NCBI GenBank assembly: GCA_964584785.1
Contig: CAZPBY010000038.1
Coordinates: 1-64,000, forward strand
Direction of reading: 5' to 3'
DNA from: JAHFTY01 sp964584785
GTDB lineage: Bacteria; Acidobacteriota; Terriglobia; 20CM-2-55-15
Length of the DNA: 64,000 nucleotides
Part shown: piece by piece, positions 49,163 to 59,000 of the stretch
How the letters are laid out: each line of letters begins with the position of its first letter
Position numbering within the stretch: position 1 is the stretch's first letter
The notes under the pieces: generated by a model
Databases searched by the model: none
Told to the model about the DNA's origin: nothing
What the model saw: only the letters and a program-made list of their open reading frames with translations
Position numbers and translations under genes: made by a program

Positions 49163-51415
49163 ATGACCGAACTGATTTCCCGGCGTGAAATCCTGAAGCG
49201 TCTCGGAAGAGCAACGGCAGGCCTTGCGTTGACAGGGGGAGTGATTCGGGGGCAGGGAGCGGACATTATCGTCGCCGGCAAGCCTGTCGAGATCGCAATT
49301 GCTTCGCTCAGCCCGGCGACGGTGCGGATCACGGTCCTGCCAATTGAAGGCGGAAAGCCTGCGACGACATCGGACACCGGAACGATCGTGGCCGATGGTG
49401 TGGGCCGTTCGATAGCTCGGGGTCGCAGGAGTGGATCGCTGCGCTCGATCAAAGCCGGTAACCTCGTCGTGACGTTCAGTTCGAATCCGCCGACGCTTCG
49501 GATCGACTCCGCTTCCGGTCAGCCTGTGCAGAAATTGACGTTCGATGCTGCCGCACCGGGAGTTTCGTTTCTCCTTCCAAGAGGTCCAGTGCTTGGCCTG
49601 GGTGAAGGCGGCCCGCAGTTCGATCGAAAAGGCCAGACCTTTGCGAATCGCAGCGGACAAGGCGGCTATCAACTGGCGACGCATGGCGGCCGCGTGCCCA
49701 TTCAGTGGGTAATCGGGACGGACGGCTGGGCGATCTTTGTCCATCGGCCTCTGGGCGGGTTCGATCTCACGGGAGCCGAAGGCAAACTTCAACCCACGAC
49801 GGAACCGCTCCCTATCGACCTGTTCGCTACCAGTTCGCGCGAACCGGCGGCGATCATGATGGAGTTCGCGCGAATCACGGGCCACCCGGAGATGACGGCG
49901 CTTTGGACTTTGGGTTACCAGCAGTCGCATCGCACGCTCAACGGTTTTGAGAGTGTCCGATCAGTGGCTCGACAGTTCCGCGAAAAGAAGCTGCCGTGCG
50001 ACGCGCTCATCTATCTGGGTACGGGTTTTACGCCGTCAGGTTGGAACCAGCAACAATCGACGACTGGATTCTCGGCAGGAAACTCCGAATTCATTTTTCA
50101 CCCGACAAACTTTCCGAATCCGAAGTCGCATATCGACGAACTGCATTCGATGCACTTCAAGGTTGTTTTGCATGTGGTGATCGAATCGGACAATCGCCAG
50201 TTCGCGGGAGGCGTGAAGGATCCATGTCCCGCAACGCCGGCGCCGGGCGTGCTGCCCGTCAGTTGTTACTGGCCTTACCACAAAGGTGTCTTCGATCTTG
50301 GTATAGATGGATGGTGGCCCGATCAGGGTGACGGTTTCAACGAGCCTTCGCGGCGTCTTCGGCATCGCATGTACTGGGAAGGATCGCAACTCTGGCGGCC
50401 GAATGAGCGCCCGTATGCGCTGCATCGAAACGGAGCGGCGGGGATGGCGCGATACGGCGCGTTCCTGTGGTCCGGAGATGTTCAGGACCGGTGGGAGACG
50501 CTGAAGAATCACGTTCCGAGCGGGATCAACAGCGGCCTTTCGGGACTTCCGTATTGGGGCTTCGACATCGGTGGCTTCATTCCCACGCCGGAATTTACGG
50601 GCGAGCTGTTCGTCCGCTGGTTTCAGTTCGGCGCGTTCTGCCCGCTTTTCCGGTCGCACGGCCGCAACTGGTACCTGCACCTTCCGTGGGGATGGAACAC
50701 CGGCGATCCCGGACCTCAGGAGACCGCGAACTACACCACCGATCCGAATGAACTCCGCAATCCTGAAGTGGAACCGATCTGTAAAAAGTATCTCGAACTT
50801 CGATATCGCATGTTGCCGTACATCTACACCGCGATGCGTCAGACGCATGAAACAGGCCTGCCGATGATGCGAGCGCTGTGGCTGCAATACCCAGACGATC
50901 CCCTTGCGGTCGCTCGCAGCGATGAGTACTTGTGGGGCCGCGATGTGCTCGTCGCACCGGTAACCGAGAAGGGGGCCGCCTCGCGCAAACTCTATCTTCC
51001 GCGCGGCAACTGGTATGACTTCTGGACGGAGGAAAAGCTGGAAGGTGGCCGTGAGATCGATCGCAAGGTAGATCTCTCGACAATCCCGCTGTACGTCCGC
51101 GCCGGAGCAGTTCTGCCATTAGGACCCGTGAAGCAATACTCGGATGAACCGGTCGACGGTCCGCTCACGTTGGTCGCCTACCCGGGAATCAATGGTGTGA
51201 CGACTCTTTACGAAGACGATGGAAAGAGCTTCAACTATCGCACCGGCGAGTTCATGAAGGTTGAAATGAACTGGTCCGATGCGAATCGTCGATTGAATCT
51301 GCGGCTCGCTTCCGGCCGCATGCTCTCACCGGCGAAGCGCGCTCTTGAAGTGCGCATCGCCGGTGAAACGTCCATCCGCCGCGCAACGTTCGAAGGCCGC
51401 CCACTCGCCGTTTAG
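49163..51415 (+). CDS. Tat-exported GH31 glycoside hydrolase
   Basis: A 750-residue alpha-glycosidase of family GH31. A Tat signal (SRREILKRLGRATAGLALTGG) exports it. The catalytic barrel has the nucleophile Asp387 in IDGWWPDQGD and the acid/base Asp439 in WSGDVQDRWETL. Typical GH31 blocks include PIQWVIGTDGWAIFVHRPLGGFDLTG, LPYWGFDIGGFI, RSHGRN and YEDDGKSFNYRTGEF (distal beta domain). It may act on alpha-glucosides, xylosides or galactosides; specificity is not readable. It starts 1 bp after the SPASM gene, so it may belong to the same unit. Confidence 0.93.
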   Translation: MTELISRREILKRLGRATAGLALTGGVIRGQGADIIVAGKPVEIAIASLSPATVRITVLPIEGGKPATTSDTGTIVADGVGRSIARGRRSGSLRSIKAGNLVVTFSSNPPTLRIDSASGQPVQKLTFDAAAPGVSFLLPRGPVLGLGEGGPQFDRKGQTFANRSGQGGYQLATHGGRVPIQWVIGTDGWAIFVHRPLGGFDLTGAEGKLQPTTEPLPIDLFATSSREPAAIMMEFARITGHPEMTALWTLGYQQSHRTLNGFESVRSVARQFREKKLPCDALIYLGTGFTPSGWNQQQSTTGFSAGNSEFIFHPTNFPNPKSHIDELHSMHFKVVLHVVIESDNRQFAGGVKDPCPATPAPGVLPVSCYWPYHKGVFDLGIDGWWPDQGDGFNEPSRRLRHRMYWEGSQLWRPNERPYALHRNGAAGMARYGAFLWSGDVQDRWETLKNHVPSGINSGLSGLPYWGFDIGGFIPTPEFTGELFVRWFQFGAFCPLFRSHGRNWYLHLPWGWNTGDPGPQETANYTTDPNELRNPEVEPICKKYLELRYRMLPYIYTAMRQTHETGLPMMRALWLQYPDDPLAVARSDEYLWGRDVLVAPVTEKGAASRKLYLPRGNWYDFWTEEKLEGGREIDRKVDLSTIPLYVRAGAVLPLGPVKQYSDEPVDGPLTLVAYPGINGVTTLYEDDGKSFNYRTGEFMKVEMNWSDANRRLNLRLASGRMLSPAKRALEVRIAGETSIRRATFEGRPLAV

Positions 51416-51460
51416 TATTTTCCACTGTGCCACAGTCGCTTCGGGCCTGTTACAGCCCCG

Positions 51461-51943
51461 TTAGCCTGTCCGTCGAAGTGACCGCTCAGCTGCGAGGAAT
51501 GGAGCAGTTACGGCGAGAGCGCCACAGACGGCAGCGAGGCCGAGGTATTCGGTGAGCTCGAACGGCCCGATGGCGTTCACGATCCAGTCGTACCTCATGG
51601 CCGACACAAGCGCGATCGTGTTGCCGACGAGCAGCGTCCACCATGCCCAGCGATCGCCACGACGGAAGGCTGTCACTGCGATGGCACTCCCCATCAGTCC
51701 GAATAGCATGCAGTAGATGCCGTACAGCCGGAACAGCATGATCATGTACCTGGCGGTCATCGGTGACGTCCGCAGAAGCTCCGGCCAGGCCTGCCCGGAG
51801 TAGCCCTCGTAGCCGGCGGGCAGAATCGCCTTGCCGCCTGGTCCGAGCAGGCCGTCGGGCATCACAGCCGCCGTCGCGCCCCACAGGACATATCCAACGT
51901 CGACGATGAGGATGAGGAACCAGGCGATCTGACGTCGTTTCAT
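51461..51943 (-). CDS. Four-helix membrane protein of unknown function
   Basis: A 160-residue protein; the ATG at 51943 has GGAGG 11 bases upstream and opens a hydrophobic helix (IAWFLILIVDVGYVLWGATAAV). Three more helices follow (MIMLFRLYGIYCMLFGLMGSAIAVTAF; WAWWTLLVGNTIALVSA; YLGLAAVCGALAVTAPFLAA). It has no catalytic motif. The layout is that of a small inner-membrane protein resembling DoxX-like or uncharacterised integral families. It lies 58 bp after the small haem-binding protein gene on the same strand. Confidence 0.75.
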   Translation of the reverse strand: MKRRQIAWFLILIVDVGYVLWGATAAVMPDGLLGPGGKAILPAGYEGYSGQAWPELLRTSPMTARYMIMLFRLYGIYCMLFGLMGSAIAVTAFRRGDRWAWWTLLVGNTIALVSAMRYDWIVNAIGPFELTEYLGLAAVCGALAVTAPFLAAERSLRRTG

Positions 51944-52001
51944 TGGGTCAACCCGCCTCCGTTCAGTCGAGAAAGGCGTCTTCGTGTCGGAGTTGTCGTC
52001 A

Positions 52002-52463
52002 TCATTGCGAAATTCCCAACGCGTCGGCCTGCCGGGCCGACGCGCAGATCGTTTCGATGTCCTGGGCGGATAGACGCGCTTCGGGATGCACCAGCGTCCA
52101 CGGGCCGGGCATCCTGCCCGTGGTTGCGTCGCTACAGGACGCGGCCAACAGCGTTCGCCGCTGGTTCGGCGAATAAGCGCCCCACTCCGAGAAGTTGACG
52201 GCCTTTCGGCCTTCCGCGACACCGCGGGCCATCACCCAAGAGAGCGGCGCCACTTGTGCGTACCACGGCCACACGGTTCCGTTCGAATGACAGTCGCGGC
52301 ATGAGCGATCCAGAATCGCGACCAGTCCAGTCGCCGTCCCGACGTGCGCCTGAATCGTGCGGCTTGCATCAATCGGTGGGTTCGCGCGGTCGGGACGCAC
52401 GAGTTGAGCCGCGGCGAAGACAACGAAGATGACAAGGGCAGCCTGCTTCAGCCGTCTCCTCAT
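52002..52463 (-). CDS. Small exported Haem_bd-domain protein
   Basis: A 153-residue protein from ATG 52463 (GGAGA upstream), overlapping the previous stop as ATGA. An N-terminal membrane anchor or signal (LKQAALVIFVVFAAAQLV) is followed by a haem-binding domain with CRDCH (CxxCH) and the family pattern WPWYAQVAPLSWVMARGVAEGRKAVNFSEW. Proteins of this kind are periplasmic one-haem domains of unclear role. It is co-transcribed with an ABM-domain protein and a small membrane protein. A redox or haem-related function for the trio is inference. Confidence 0.85.
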   Translation of the reverse strand: MRRRLKQAALVIFVVFAAAQLVRPDRANPPIDASRTIQAHVGTATGLVAILDRSCRDCHSNGTVWPWYAQVAPLSWVMARGVAEGRKAVNFSEWGAYSPNQRRTLLAASCSDATTGRMPGPWTLVHPEARLSAQDIETICASARQADALGISQ

Positions 52464-52867
52464 GTTTTCTCCACGAAGGCGCTGGAAAACCGCGACGCGA
52501 TCGCTGCGGATGGTTCCAGCCCCTGAACGAAGTGAAACCACTTGAACCCGACGCCGTGTACTTTGAACAAATCGAGCAGCGGCTGCGATGCGTCTCCATA
52601 CACAGTCATGAAGTGATTGTCGGCATAGTCCTTGAACAGTTTGTTACGAGCTTCGAGGATATGACTGTTGTGCTCGATCAGCCCTTCCGGGCCTGTGTAC
52701 GCCTCATGAACTTCACATTCCTTGCCATCGCTTGTGAGGAACCAGTCATAGCGCAGTGTTCGTGTGTCCTTTTCTTTCGTGACCTGAATGCACTCCGCCG
52801 CTTGTTTTTTGAAGCCCGCCAGTTGTCCCGGTCGAACTGTCAGGTGTGCAAAGACCTCTAGAGCCAT
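52460..52867 (-). CDS. ABM-domain (antibiotic biosynthesis monooxygenase-like) protein
   Basis: A 135-residue dimeric alpha/beta-barrel type protein. ATG 52867 is preceded by GAAGGAGGG. The ABM pattern is visible at the N-terminus: VFAHLTVRPGQLAGFKKQAAECIQVTKEKDTRTLRYDWFLT, EVHEAYTGPEGLIEHN. ABM proteins include quinol monooxygenases and haem-degrading enzymes, but many are uncharacterised. An extra C-terminal half (HFMTVYGDASQPLLDLF...) is less usual. It is the first gene of a unit with the haem-binding protein. Confidence 0.8.
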   Translation of the reverse strand: MALEVFAHLTVRPGQLAGFKKQAAECIQVTKEKDTRTLRYDWFLTSDGKECEVHEAYTGPEGLIEHNSHILEARNKLFKDYADNHFMTVYGDASQPLLDLFKVHGVGFKWFHFVQGLEPSAAIASRFSSAFVEKT

Positions 52868-53170
52868 AAGCCCTCCTTCAGACGTGCGATCCCTCGACGA
52901 TAATGAATTAATCTCTAACGCGCCTGCCCGTCGGCAACTCTCATCACGTGCACGAAAAGGTCCCATTGAGCACAGCTACCCTCGAGCAAGGATCTTCTTG
53001 AGCGACATGCAAGTACGTGAGACCGGCAATCCTGAGAAAACTGCTGCCTCGACAAAATGACCGGGGAGAGCGAGAAATGCCGAACCCATGCGGACAACGT
53101 GGCGCAACGCGACGCCAAATTGATGTGGAGGTAGTGCGCTGAATTTGAGATGTGAGTTATGAGTGAGGTT
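52868..53170. other. Intergenic stretch, nothing recognised
   Basis: A gap of about 300 bp between the LLM oxidoreductase gene and the ABM gene on the minus strand. I see no gene, repeat or RNA. It presumably carries the promoter of the ABM unit. Confidence 0.5.
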
Positions 53171-54013
53171 TCAGAATGCAGGAGGTCCCTGTTCGATTCG
53201 CTGCATCAAATCCTTTTCCTTCAACGACCACATTTCTTCGAGCCACCAGGTGGCGCCTGCATTGGCGAGCGACTTCACGTGGGGTAGAACGGATTCGGGA
53301 TTCTTCCTGGGTGTGCGGCCTCCGGTAACGATATCGAACGGGTTTGAAGAATTACGGTTCTTCTCGATGAACTCGCGGATGGCTTCGATGTCCTCCGGCT
53401 TCTCCTTCTGGCCGGGTTGGCCCTTGTACTTCTGTACGACCATGCCGTCCCATCGAAGAACTCGATTCATCGATTTTGGCTTGGGCCAGACGCCGACGAC
53501 CCAGGTCAGAATGCGGGGCTTTTGCAGTGGAGGCGGAACCATGGTCATTCCGTCGACATGATAATGTTTGCCGGTAAAGCTGAACGATTTGCCGCTCCAC
53601 AAACCATCGACGATCGCAAGACATTCATCCATTAATTCCGCGCGAGTCTTAAGGTCCGTCGGTTCGCCAACCTTAGAGAACCCTCCGTCATCGGGAGCGG
53701 CGCCTAAGCCCGCAGCGAGAATCAGGCGGCCATTGGAAAGGTGATCGAGGGTACCTGTCTCGCGTGCAAGCTTCCAGGGACGTCGGCGCGGCACCGCTGC
53801 AATGAGGGGGCCCAGCCGAACGCGCTTGGTCTTTACGGCGATGGCCGCCAGCATCACCCATGGGTCGAACAACGCCATCGCCTTGCCGGAGAAGTCCTGT
53901 ATCGCAATACCATCCGGCACGAATACTCCATTCCAGCCCGCCGCCTCTGCGGCTTGCGCCATCTCGCATTGCGCCGCCGGTTCTCCAGTTGGAATGACAA
54001 TCCCGTATTGCAT
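53171..54013 (-). CDS. LLM-class flavin-dependent oxidoreductase
   Basis: A 280-residue luciferase-like monooxygenase fold. Blocks MQYGIVIPTGEPAAQCEMAQAAEAAGWNGVFVPD (N-terminal strand and helix), VKTKRVRLGPLIAAVPRRRPWKLARETGTLDHLSNGRLILAAGLG and GKHYHVDGMTMVPPPLQKPRI are family typical. Such proteins use FMN or F420 and oxidise or reduce small organic molecules; the cofactor and substrate are not decidable. It follows two decayed gene fragments by 6 bp. Confidence 0.9.
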   Translation of the reverse strand: MQYGIVIPTGEPAAQCEMAQAAEAAGWNGVFVPDGIAIQDFSGKAMALFDPWVMLAAIAVKTKRVRLGPLIAAVPRRRPWKLARETGTLDHLSNGRLILAAGLGAAPDDGGFSKVGEPTDLKTRAELMDECLAIVDGLWSGKSFSFTGKHYHVDGMTMVPPPLQKPRILTWVVGVWPKPKSMNRVLRWDGMVVQKYKGQPGQKEKPEDIEAIREFIEKNRNSSNPFDIVTGGRTPRKNPESVLPHVKSLANAGATWWLEEMWSLKEKDLMQRIEQGPPAF

Positions 54014-54019
54014 GTGCTT

Positions 54020-54238
54020 CTACTTGCAAACGAAGTTGGCCGCGTTATCGATGCTGCCGCTGCCCTTGTATGCGATTTGCGGGTACGGGCAGAGCGGGCC
54101 TGAGCGATCCACCTTTCCGTTGCTGGAGTGAGTTGCCTGGTCCGGCGCCTTGCCCTTTTCCACCCATTGTTCGAGCGCCGACATTTTGTCGAAACTATTC
54201 GGACCTTCACCGCCGCTGAGCAACGACAGACGCATCAT
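54020..54238 (-). pseudogene. Tannase/feruloyl esterase remnant (C-terminal end)
   Basis: A 72-codon frame whose last 60 residues match the C-terminus of tannase-family esterases: SGGEGPNSFD, LEQWVEKGKAPDQ, THSSNGKVDRSGPLCPYPQIAYKGSGSIDNAANFVC. Full-length members are about 500 residues, so the alpha/beta-hydrolase core is gone. The first residues (MMRLSLL) follow a good ribosome site and look like the beginning of a signal peptide, suggesting one internal deletion joined the gene's start to its end. Confidence 0.8.
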
Positions 54239-54636
54239 TTTTTATTCTCCTTTATCACAAAAACCGGTTGCGTCCACGCTTGAAGTCCGTTGCTGTCATC
54301 GACGCGGGCGCGGACGTAGCCTTCATCGCCTTTGAAATTGTACGTCGCCGGATTTTCGTTGGCGGTCATGAGCACACGGCCGTTTTTCCCGATGAAGCTT
54401 GTGCGGTATCGAGGCCTGTCTGCGGGTTGGAGTCCAGCCGGTGGTTTCACCTCCACCTTCAGAGAATCCTTCGCGGTTTGGATGTCTTTGAGCTCGACGC
54501 CTGTCGAGGCGTAGAAATCGCCATTCTCGATACCGGACATGATAGCTTCGCGCGTGATCGCATTCGCGCGAACGACGATCCAGGCTCGACCGGGACTTGC
54601 ATTCTCGCGAGAATTCTTCCCGACAGTTATGCGCAT
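54235..54636 (-). pseudogene. PHP/CehA-type metallohydrolase remnant (C-terminal end)
   Basis: A 133-codon frame matching only the C-terminal tail of CehA/McbA-like PHP-domain hydrolases: AWIVVRANAITREAIMSGIENGDFYASTGVEL, RTSFIGKNGRVL, GDEGYVRARVDDSNGLQAWTQPVFV. The metal-binding PHP barrel is absent, and upstream sequence shows a stop in frame about 60 bp before the ATG. It is thus probably a truncated gene. Its stop overlaps the start of the tannase remnant. Confidence 0.75.
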
Positions 54637-54686
54637 CGTCGCAACTTTGAGGGGTTCGAAATCCGGCCTGCAGTTATGATGGTCGG

Positions 54687-55907
54687 ATGCTCAAAGGGTT
54701 TGGTGTGGACTTCGGTACGACGAACAGTGCGGTCGCCTGTGCCTGCGAGGGCCGGGTTCAGACGACTCCGGTCCATCGCTCCATCCTTTACTTCGAGCCC
54801 AGGAAACCGACCGAGGCGGGAAATACTGCCATCGATCGCTACCTAGTCGCCGACGAAAAGGGACGCCTGATGCAGTCGCTCAAGTCGTTTCTGGCGAGCC
54901 GGCGGTTCACCGGCACGAATGTCTATGGCCGCCAATATTCCATCGAGGACTTGCTGGCGATTTTCTTGCGGGACCTGCGAAAGACGGCCGAGCAACAGTT
55001 CGGAGCGCTCGACGGTCCGATCGTCGTCGGCCGCCCGGTTCGTTATTCCGGCGCTGATAATGACGAAGACAACGAGTTCGCACTAACCAGGATCCGCGGC
55101 GCGCTTGAGAAGGCGGACATCGGTCCGGTTGAGTTCGAGTACGAGCCGGTGGCTGCGGCGTACTTCTATGCGAGCACCCTCGACCACGACGAACTCATCG
55201 TCATCGGCGATTTCGGCGGCGGCACCAGCGATTTCTCGCTGCTGAGAGTCGGTCCGCGCTACCGGCGCATTCTCGGCACCGAAGGCGTCGCGCTTGCCGG
55301 CGACGCGTTCGATTCGCGAATGATTCGTCATGTCGTGTCGCCGATGCTGGGGCTTGGATCCCAGTATCGTTCGCACGACAAGGTTCTTCCGATGCCCGTC
55401 TGGGTGTATTCCGATCTCGAACGCTGGCATTACCTTTCGCTGCTGAAATCCTCCGCGACCATCAACATGCTGCGCAGCATCCGCTATCATTCCTTTGAAT
55501 CCGAAAAACTGAACGCGCTGATTCACGTCGTTGAGAACGACTTGGGTTTTTACCTTCATCGCTCCGTTCAAGCCGCGAAAACCAAGCTGTCCTCCGAGCA
55601 CGAGAGCTTGTTTCATTTCATCGACGGCGACGTCCATGTTGAAGCACGAGTCACGCGCGCCGCGTTTGAGGCCTGGATTGCGGAGGAACTGCAGAGGATT
55701 CGCGACTGCGTGGATCGACTGCTATCCACGGCCGGCGTATCCGCATCGGACATCGATCATGTCTTCCTGACCGGAGGATCGTCTCTTGTTCCCGCGGTCC
55801 GGCGGATCTTCGCATCGGTCTTCGGCGAGGCAAAGCTTACCGGCGGCAGCGAGTTTACTTCAGTGGCACAAGGGCTCGCATTGAAGGCACAAGAGCTATC
55901 TACGTAA
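54687..55907 (+). CDS. Hsp70-like (YegD-type) ATPase
   Basis: A 406-residue protein of the actin/Hsp70 ATPase fold. Phosphate 1 FGVDFGTTNSAVA, phosphate 2 VIGDFGGGTSDFSLL, EYEPVAAAYFYA and the adenosine motif VFLTGGSSLVPAVRR are clear. It ends right after the nucleotide-binding domain, so it lacks the DnaK substrate-binding and lid domains, as in E. coli YegD. The large insertion around 255-300 is family typical. No DnaJ or GrpE gene is near. The function of YegD-like proteins is unknown. It is divergent from the decayed genes on the left. Confidence 0.88.
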   Translation: MLKGFGVDFGTTNSAVACACEGRVQTTPVHRSILYFEPRKPTEAGNTAIDRYLVADEKGRLMQSLKSFLASRRFTGTNVYGRQYSIEDLLAIFLRDLRKTAEQQFGALDGPIVVGRPVRYSGADNDEDNEFALTRIRGALEKADIGPVEFEYEPVAAAYFYASTLDHDELIVIGDFGGGTSDFSLLRVGPRYRRILGTEGVALAGDAFDSRMIRHVVSPMLGLGSQYRSHDKVLPMPVWVYSDLERWHYLSLLKSSATINMLRSIRYHSFESEKLNALIHVVENDLGFYLHRSVQAAKTKLSSEHESLFHFIDGDVHVEARVTRAAFEAWIAEELQRIRDCVDRLLSTAGVSASDIDHVFLTGGSSLVPAVRRIFASVFGEAKLTGGSEFTSVAQGLALKAQELST

Positions 55908-56012
55908 GTACTGTCACCTCGACGGCGTTGAAGTGAAGACATCGGGGTGCTAGGCTGGCGCGGCAAAACACCTACACTTTACGAACTAGAATCGGTTACA
56001 GGAGGTAATTCC

Positions 56013-59000
56013 ATGCCATCCGCGTTTCGCCGTCTTTTCCCGCGCTCCAACGATCTTTTGGACGCGTGTCTGGTTGTTGGTCTGCTGTTATCGTTGCTGG
56101 TTTTGCCCGGCGCGAATTCCCCTGTTGTCACAGCAAAAGAACTCCCTGCGTCGTTAGTGTTGCCGACGCAGTCGAGTACGATTGCGCTCGCCGGAAACGG
56201 CAACATGTTGGTGTCGGTCAATCCGGACGCGAATTCCGTCAGTGTCTTTCTGCTCGTGCCTCCCGGAATCCGAAAGCAGTTTGAGATTCCCGTTGGTCGT
56301 GACCCCAGCAGCATCGCAACGGATCCGAGAAACCAAACAGCGTATGTTGCAAATGCATTTGACGGGACCATATCGATACTCAACATCCCATCCAAACACG
56401 TCCATGGAACGTTGAACGTCGGTGTCGAGCCCCGAGCGGTGGTGCTTTCACCGAATGGCACTCGACTGTACGTGGCGAATTCGGCTTCCGACACTCTCAG
56501 TGTGATCGATACCGCGAAGGAACGCGTCCTCACGACCATTGATTTAAGCCCTTTCGGGACGGCGCCCCGTTCGATTGCAGTCACCAACAATGGCAACAAG
56601 AGTGATGACGACGAAACGGTTTATGTTGGGATGTTCTTCTCGCAGCTTCGAGCGGGCAAGACTGCCGTTCAGGAGGGACAGGACGACCAGCGGGAAGGCC
56701 GCGTTGTTGCCATTGATGCCGCAACCAACACACCCTTGGGGAGCACGAACCCGGTGCTGCTTGGTCCGATGGCGAATACCGGCTTCAACGCGAACGGGCG
56801 TTTGGCGCCGGGCCCCGGGCTGGTTCCGAACGTGGCATCGACCAACCCTCAGACCTTCACGACTCCGACTGGCGCGTTTCCGAACCAGCTGATGTCGATC
56901 GCGATTCATCCCCGCCTCTCGAAGGCATACGTGATCAGCACGGGCGCGTCGCCGAACGGCCCGTTGCGTTTCAATTCGATGAATCAGGGTCTGATTTCGG
57001 TGTTCGATACATTGACCCGTTCCGAGCTAACGGCCGCGCAGACCGACCCGAGCGTTCGCAGGACGGCTCCGCTCAACATGAATCAGGGAGTCAATCTGGC
57101 GACGACTCCGGCGCCGCGATTTTTTGCGACGAATCCTGTAGCGATGGCGTGGCGTCCCGATGGTTCGGACGCGTGGGTAGCGATCCAGAACTCGGACGCC
57201 GTTTACCGCGTGACCGTCGATAATGGGGGAATTCCCACGGTCGGCGCCCCGCTCGTCGCAGGACCCTCCGAGATCGTGCGGGTTGACCTGCAAGCGGTGA
57301 CTGGAGATCAGATTCCGGGAAAGGCGCCTCGTGGCCTGGTGATTGATCCCTCGGGTGAGCGCATGTATGTGTCGAACTTCGTCAGCCGATCGGTATCCGT
57401 CGTCGATATTTCCAATCCGACGGCTCCGAAGATCGTGGACACCGCGCGTTCAACGGCTGTTCCTGAAACCGGCACGCCTGAAGCAACAGCCCTGCTTGGC
57501 GCTGAGTTTTTCTACACCGGACGTGACCGGATGTCGCTCGATTCCTGGGGCGGATGCATCACGTGCCATCCAAACGGTCTCGCCGACGGGGTCACCTGGA
57601 TGTTCGATGCGGGTCCGCGGCAGACGATCCCGCTCGACGGCATGTTCAGCAAGAACGGTCCGCACGATCAGCGCATCCTCAACTGGAGCGCTGTCCGCGA
57701 CGAGAACCAGGATTTCGAGCTCAACACACGCGGCGTGTTCGGAGGGCGCGGCTTGATTGACGACGACCGTCTCTTCCTCGCCGTAGGAGGGGCCGATGGT
57801 GTGGACAGCTCCGCCATCGAACAGTTTCACAATTTCACCGGCGCTGTGACAGGAACCAATGACCTCGCCGGGAACGCCGCACTGCCTGCGCTTCTCGGCG
57901 CGCGGCGCGATTTTGCGATGGCCACGACCGACAACGATCGCATTTACATCCTCGGCGGTCGCGAAGGCACCGGTCAGGGCAACCTGATAACAGGAGCCAA
58001 CGCGGTGCTCGAGTTCGATCCGCGAACCAACGCCCTGACACCAAAGGCTACGATTGGTTTCACACCGCGACACTCTTTCGGGGCCGCTGCAGTGCGCACG
58101 GCTTTGGGCACGCGAATTTATGCGTTCGGCGGATACTCTGCTACATCGCCCACCGCCCCACCGGTGGGGACCGTGGAAGAATACAACCCTTCGACAAATA
58201 CATGGCGGGCTGTCGCGTCCTTAGCTTTTCCGGTCGCTCAGTTCGGGATTACGGTCGCCGGTGGAGTGAATGCGGCTGAGCCATTTCAGCTCATCCATGT
58301 CGTGGCTGGAAACGCTTCATCCGAAGGTGCGCCATCACCGGTCAGCTTAGGGCAGCGCTTCCAAGCGGACCCGTCGGGTGCGGGAAGCTGGTTGCTCTTC
58401 ACTCTGCCAATAACTCCGCGCCGCAATCTCGGTGCGGCGACTGTTTTTAGGGGAGTCGCTTCGCGGGTGTTTGTTATCGGCGGCCAGGATCCGTCGGGCA
58501 CAGTCGTGACGTCGGTGGACGAGTACCTGGCGCAAAGTTTGGCGTTCGTGGGAAGTCCGCACACGCCGTTGCCGGCACCGCGCGCGAAATTTGGAATCGG
58601 GAGCACGCTAACCTCCAACCAGATTTATGTGATGGGTGGAATCGACGGCAGTGGAGCGGATCAGACTTCGATACTGGAGCTCACCGTTCCGACCAACGGA
58701 CCGACTCCAGGTCCAGCCGGTACGCCGAGCGGCGCCTGGGTCACGCGCGGCAACCTGGCAAGCGCCCGGCAGGGCCTGCAGGTTTCGAGTCCTCCCGGTG
58801 TGAACAACTTCCTGCCCGCTCGCAGCAGTGGACGCGATGCGCGCCAGGATGCGATTGCCACCTGGATCGAAACCGCTGTCCGCTCGAGTCGCGCGCCCCT
58901 GACAGCCACGGACACAGGTGTCCAGGCAGGACGCGCATTGTTCGGTCAGACCGGTCTTGTCGTGGCCGGCTTCAGCTGTGCGACGTGTCACGGCGGAGCC

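Noticed and set aside
54687..55907. The Hsp70-like gene as a plasmid-partition ParM-type actin
   Set aside because: DnaK-type phosphate motifs (DFGTTNS, DFGGGTSD) and YegD-like length fit Hsp70 better, and no parR or centromere-like repeats are near.
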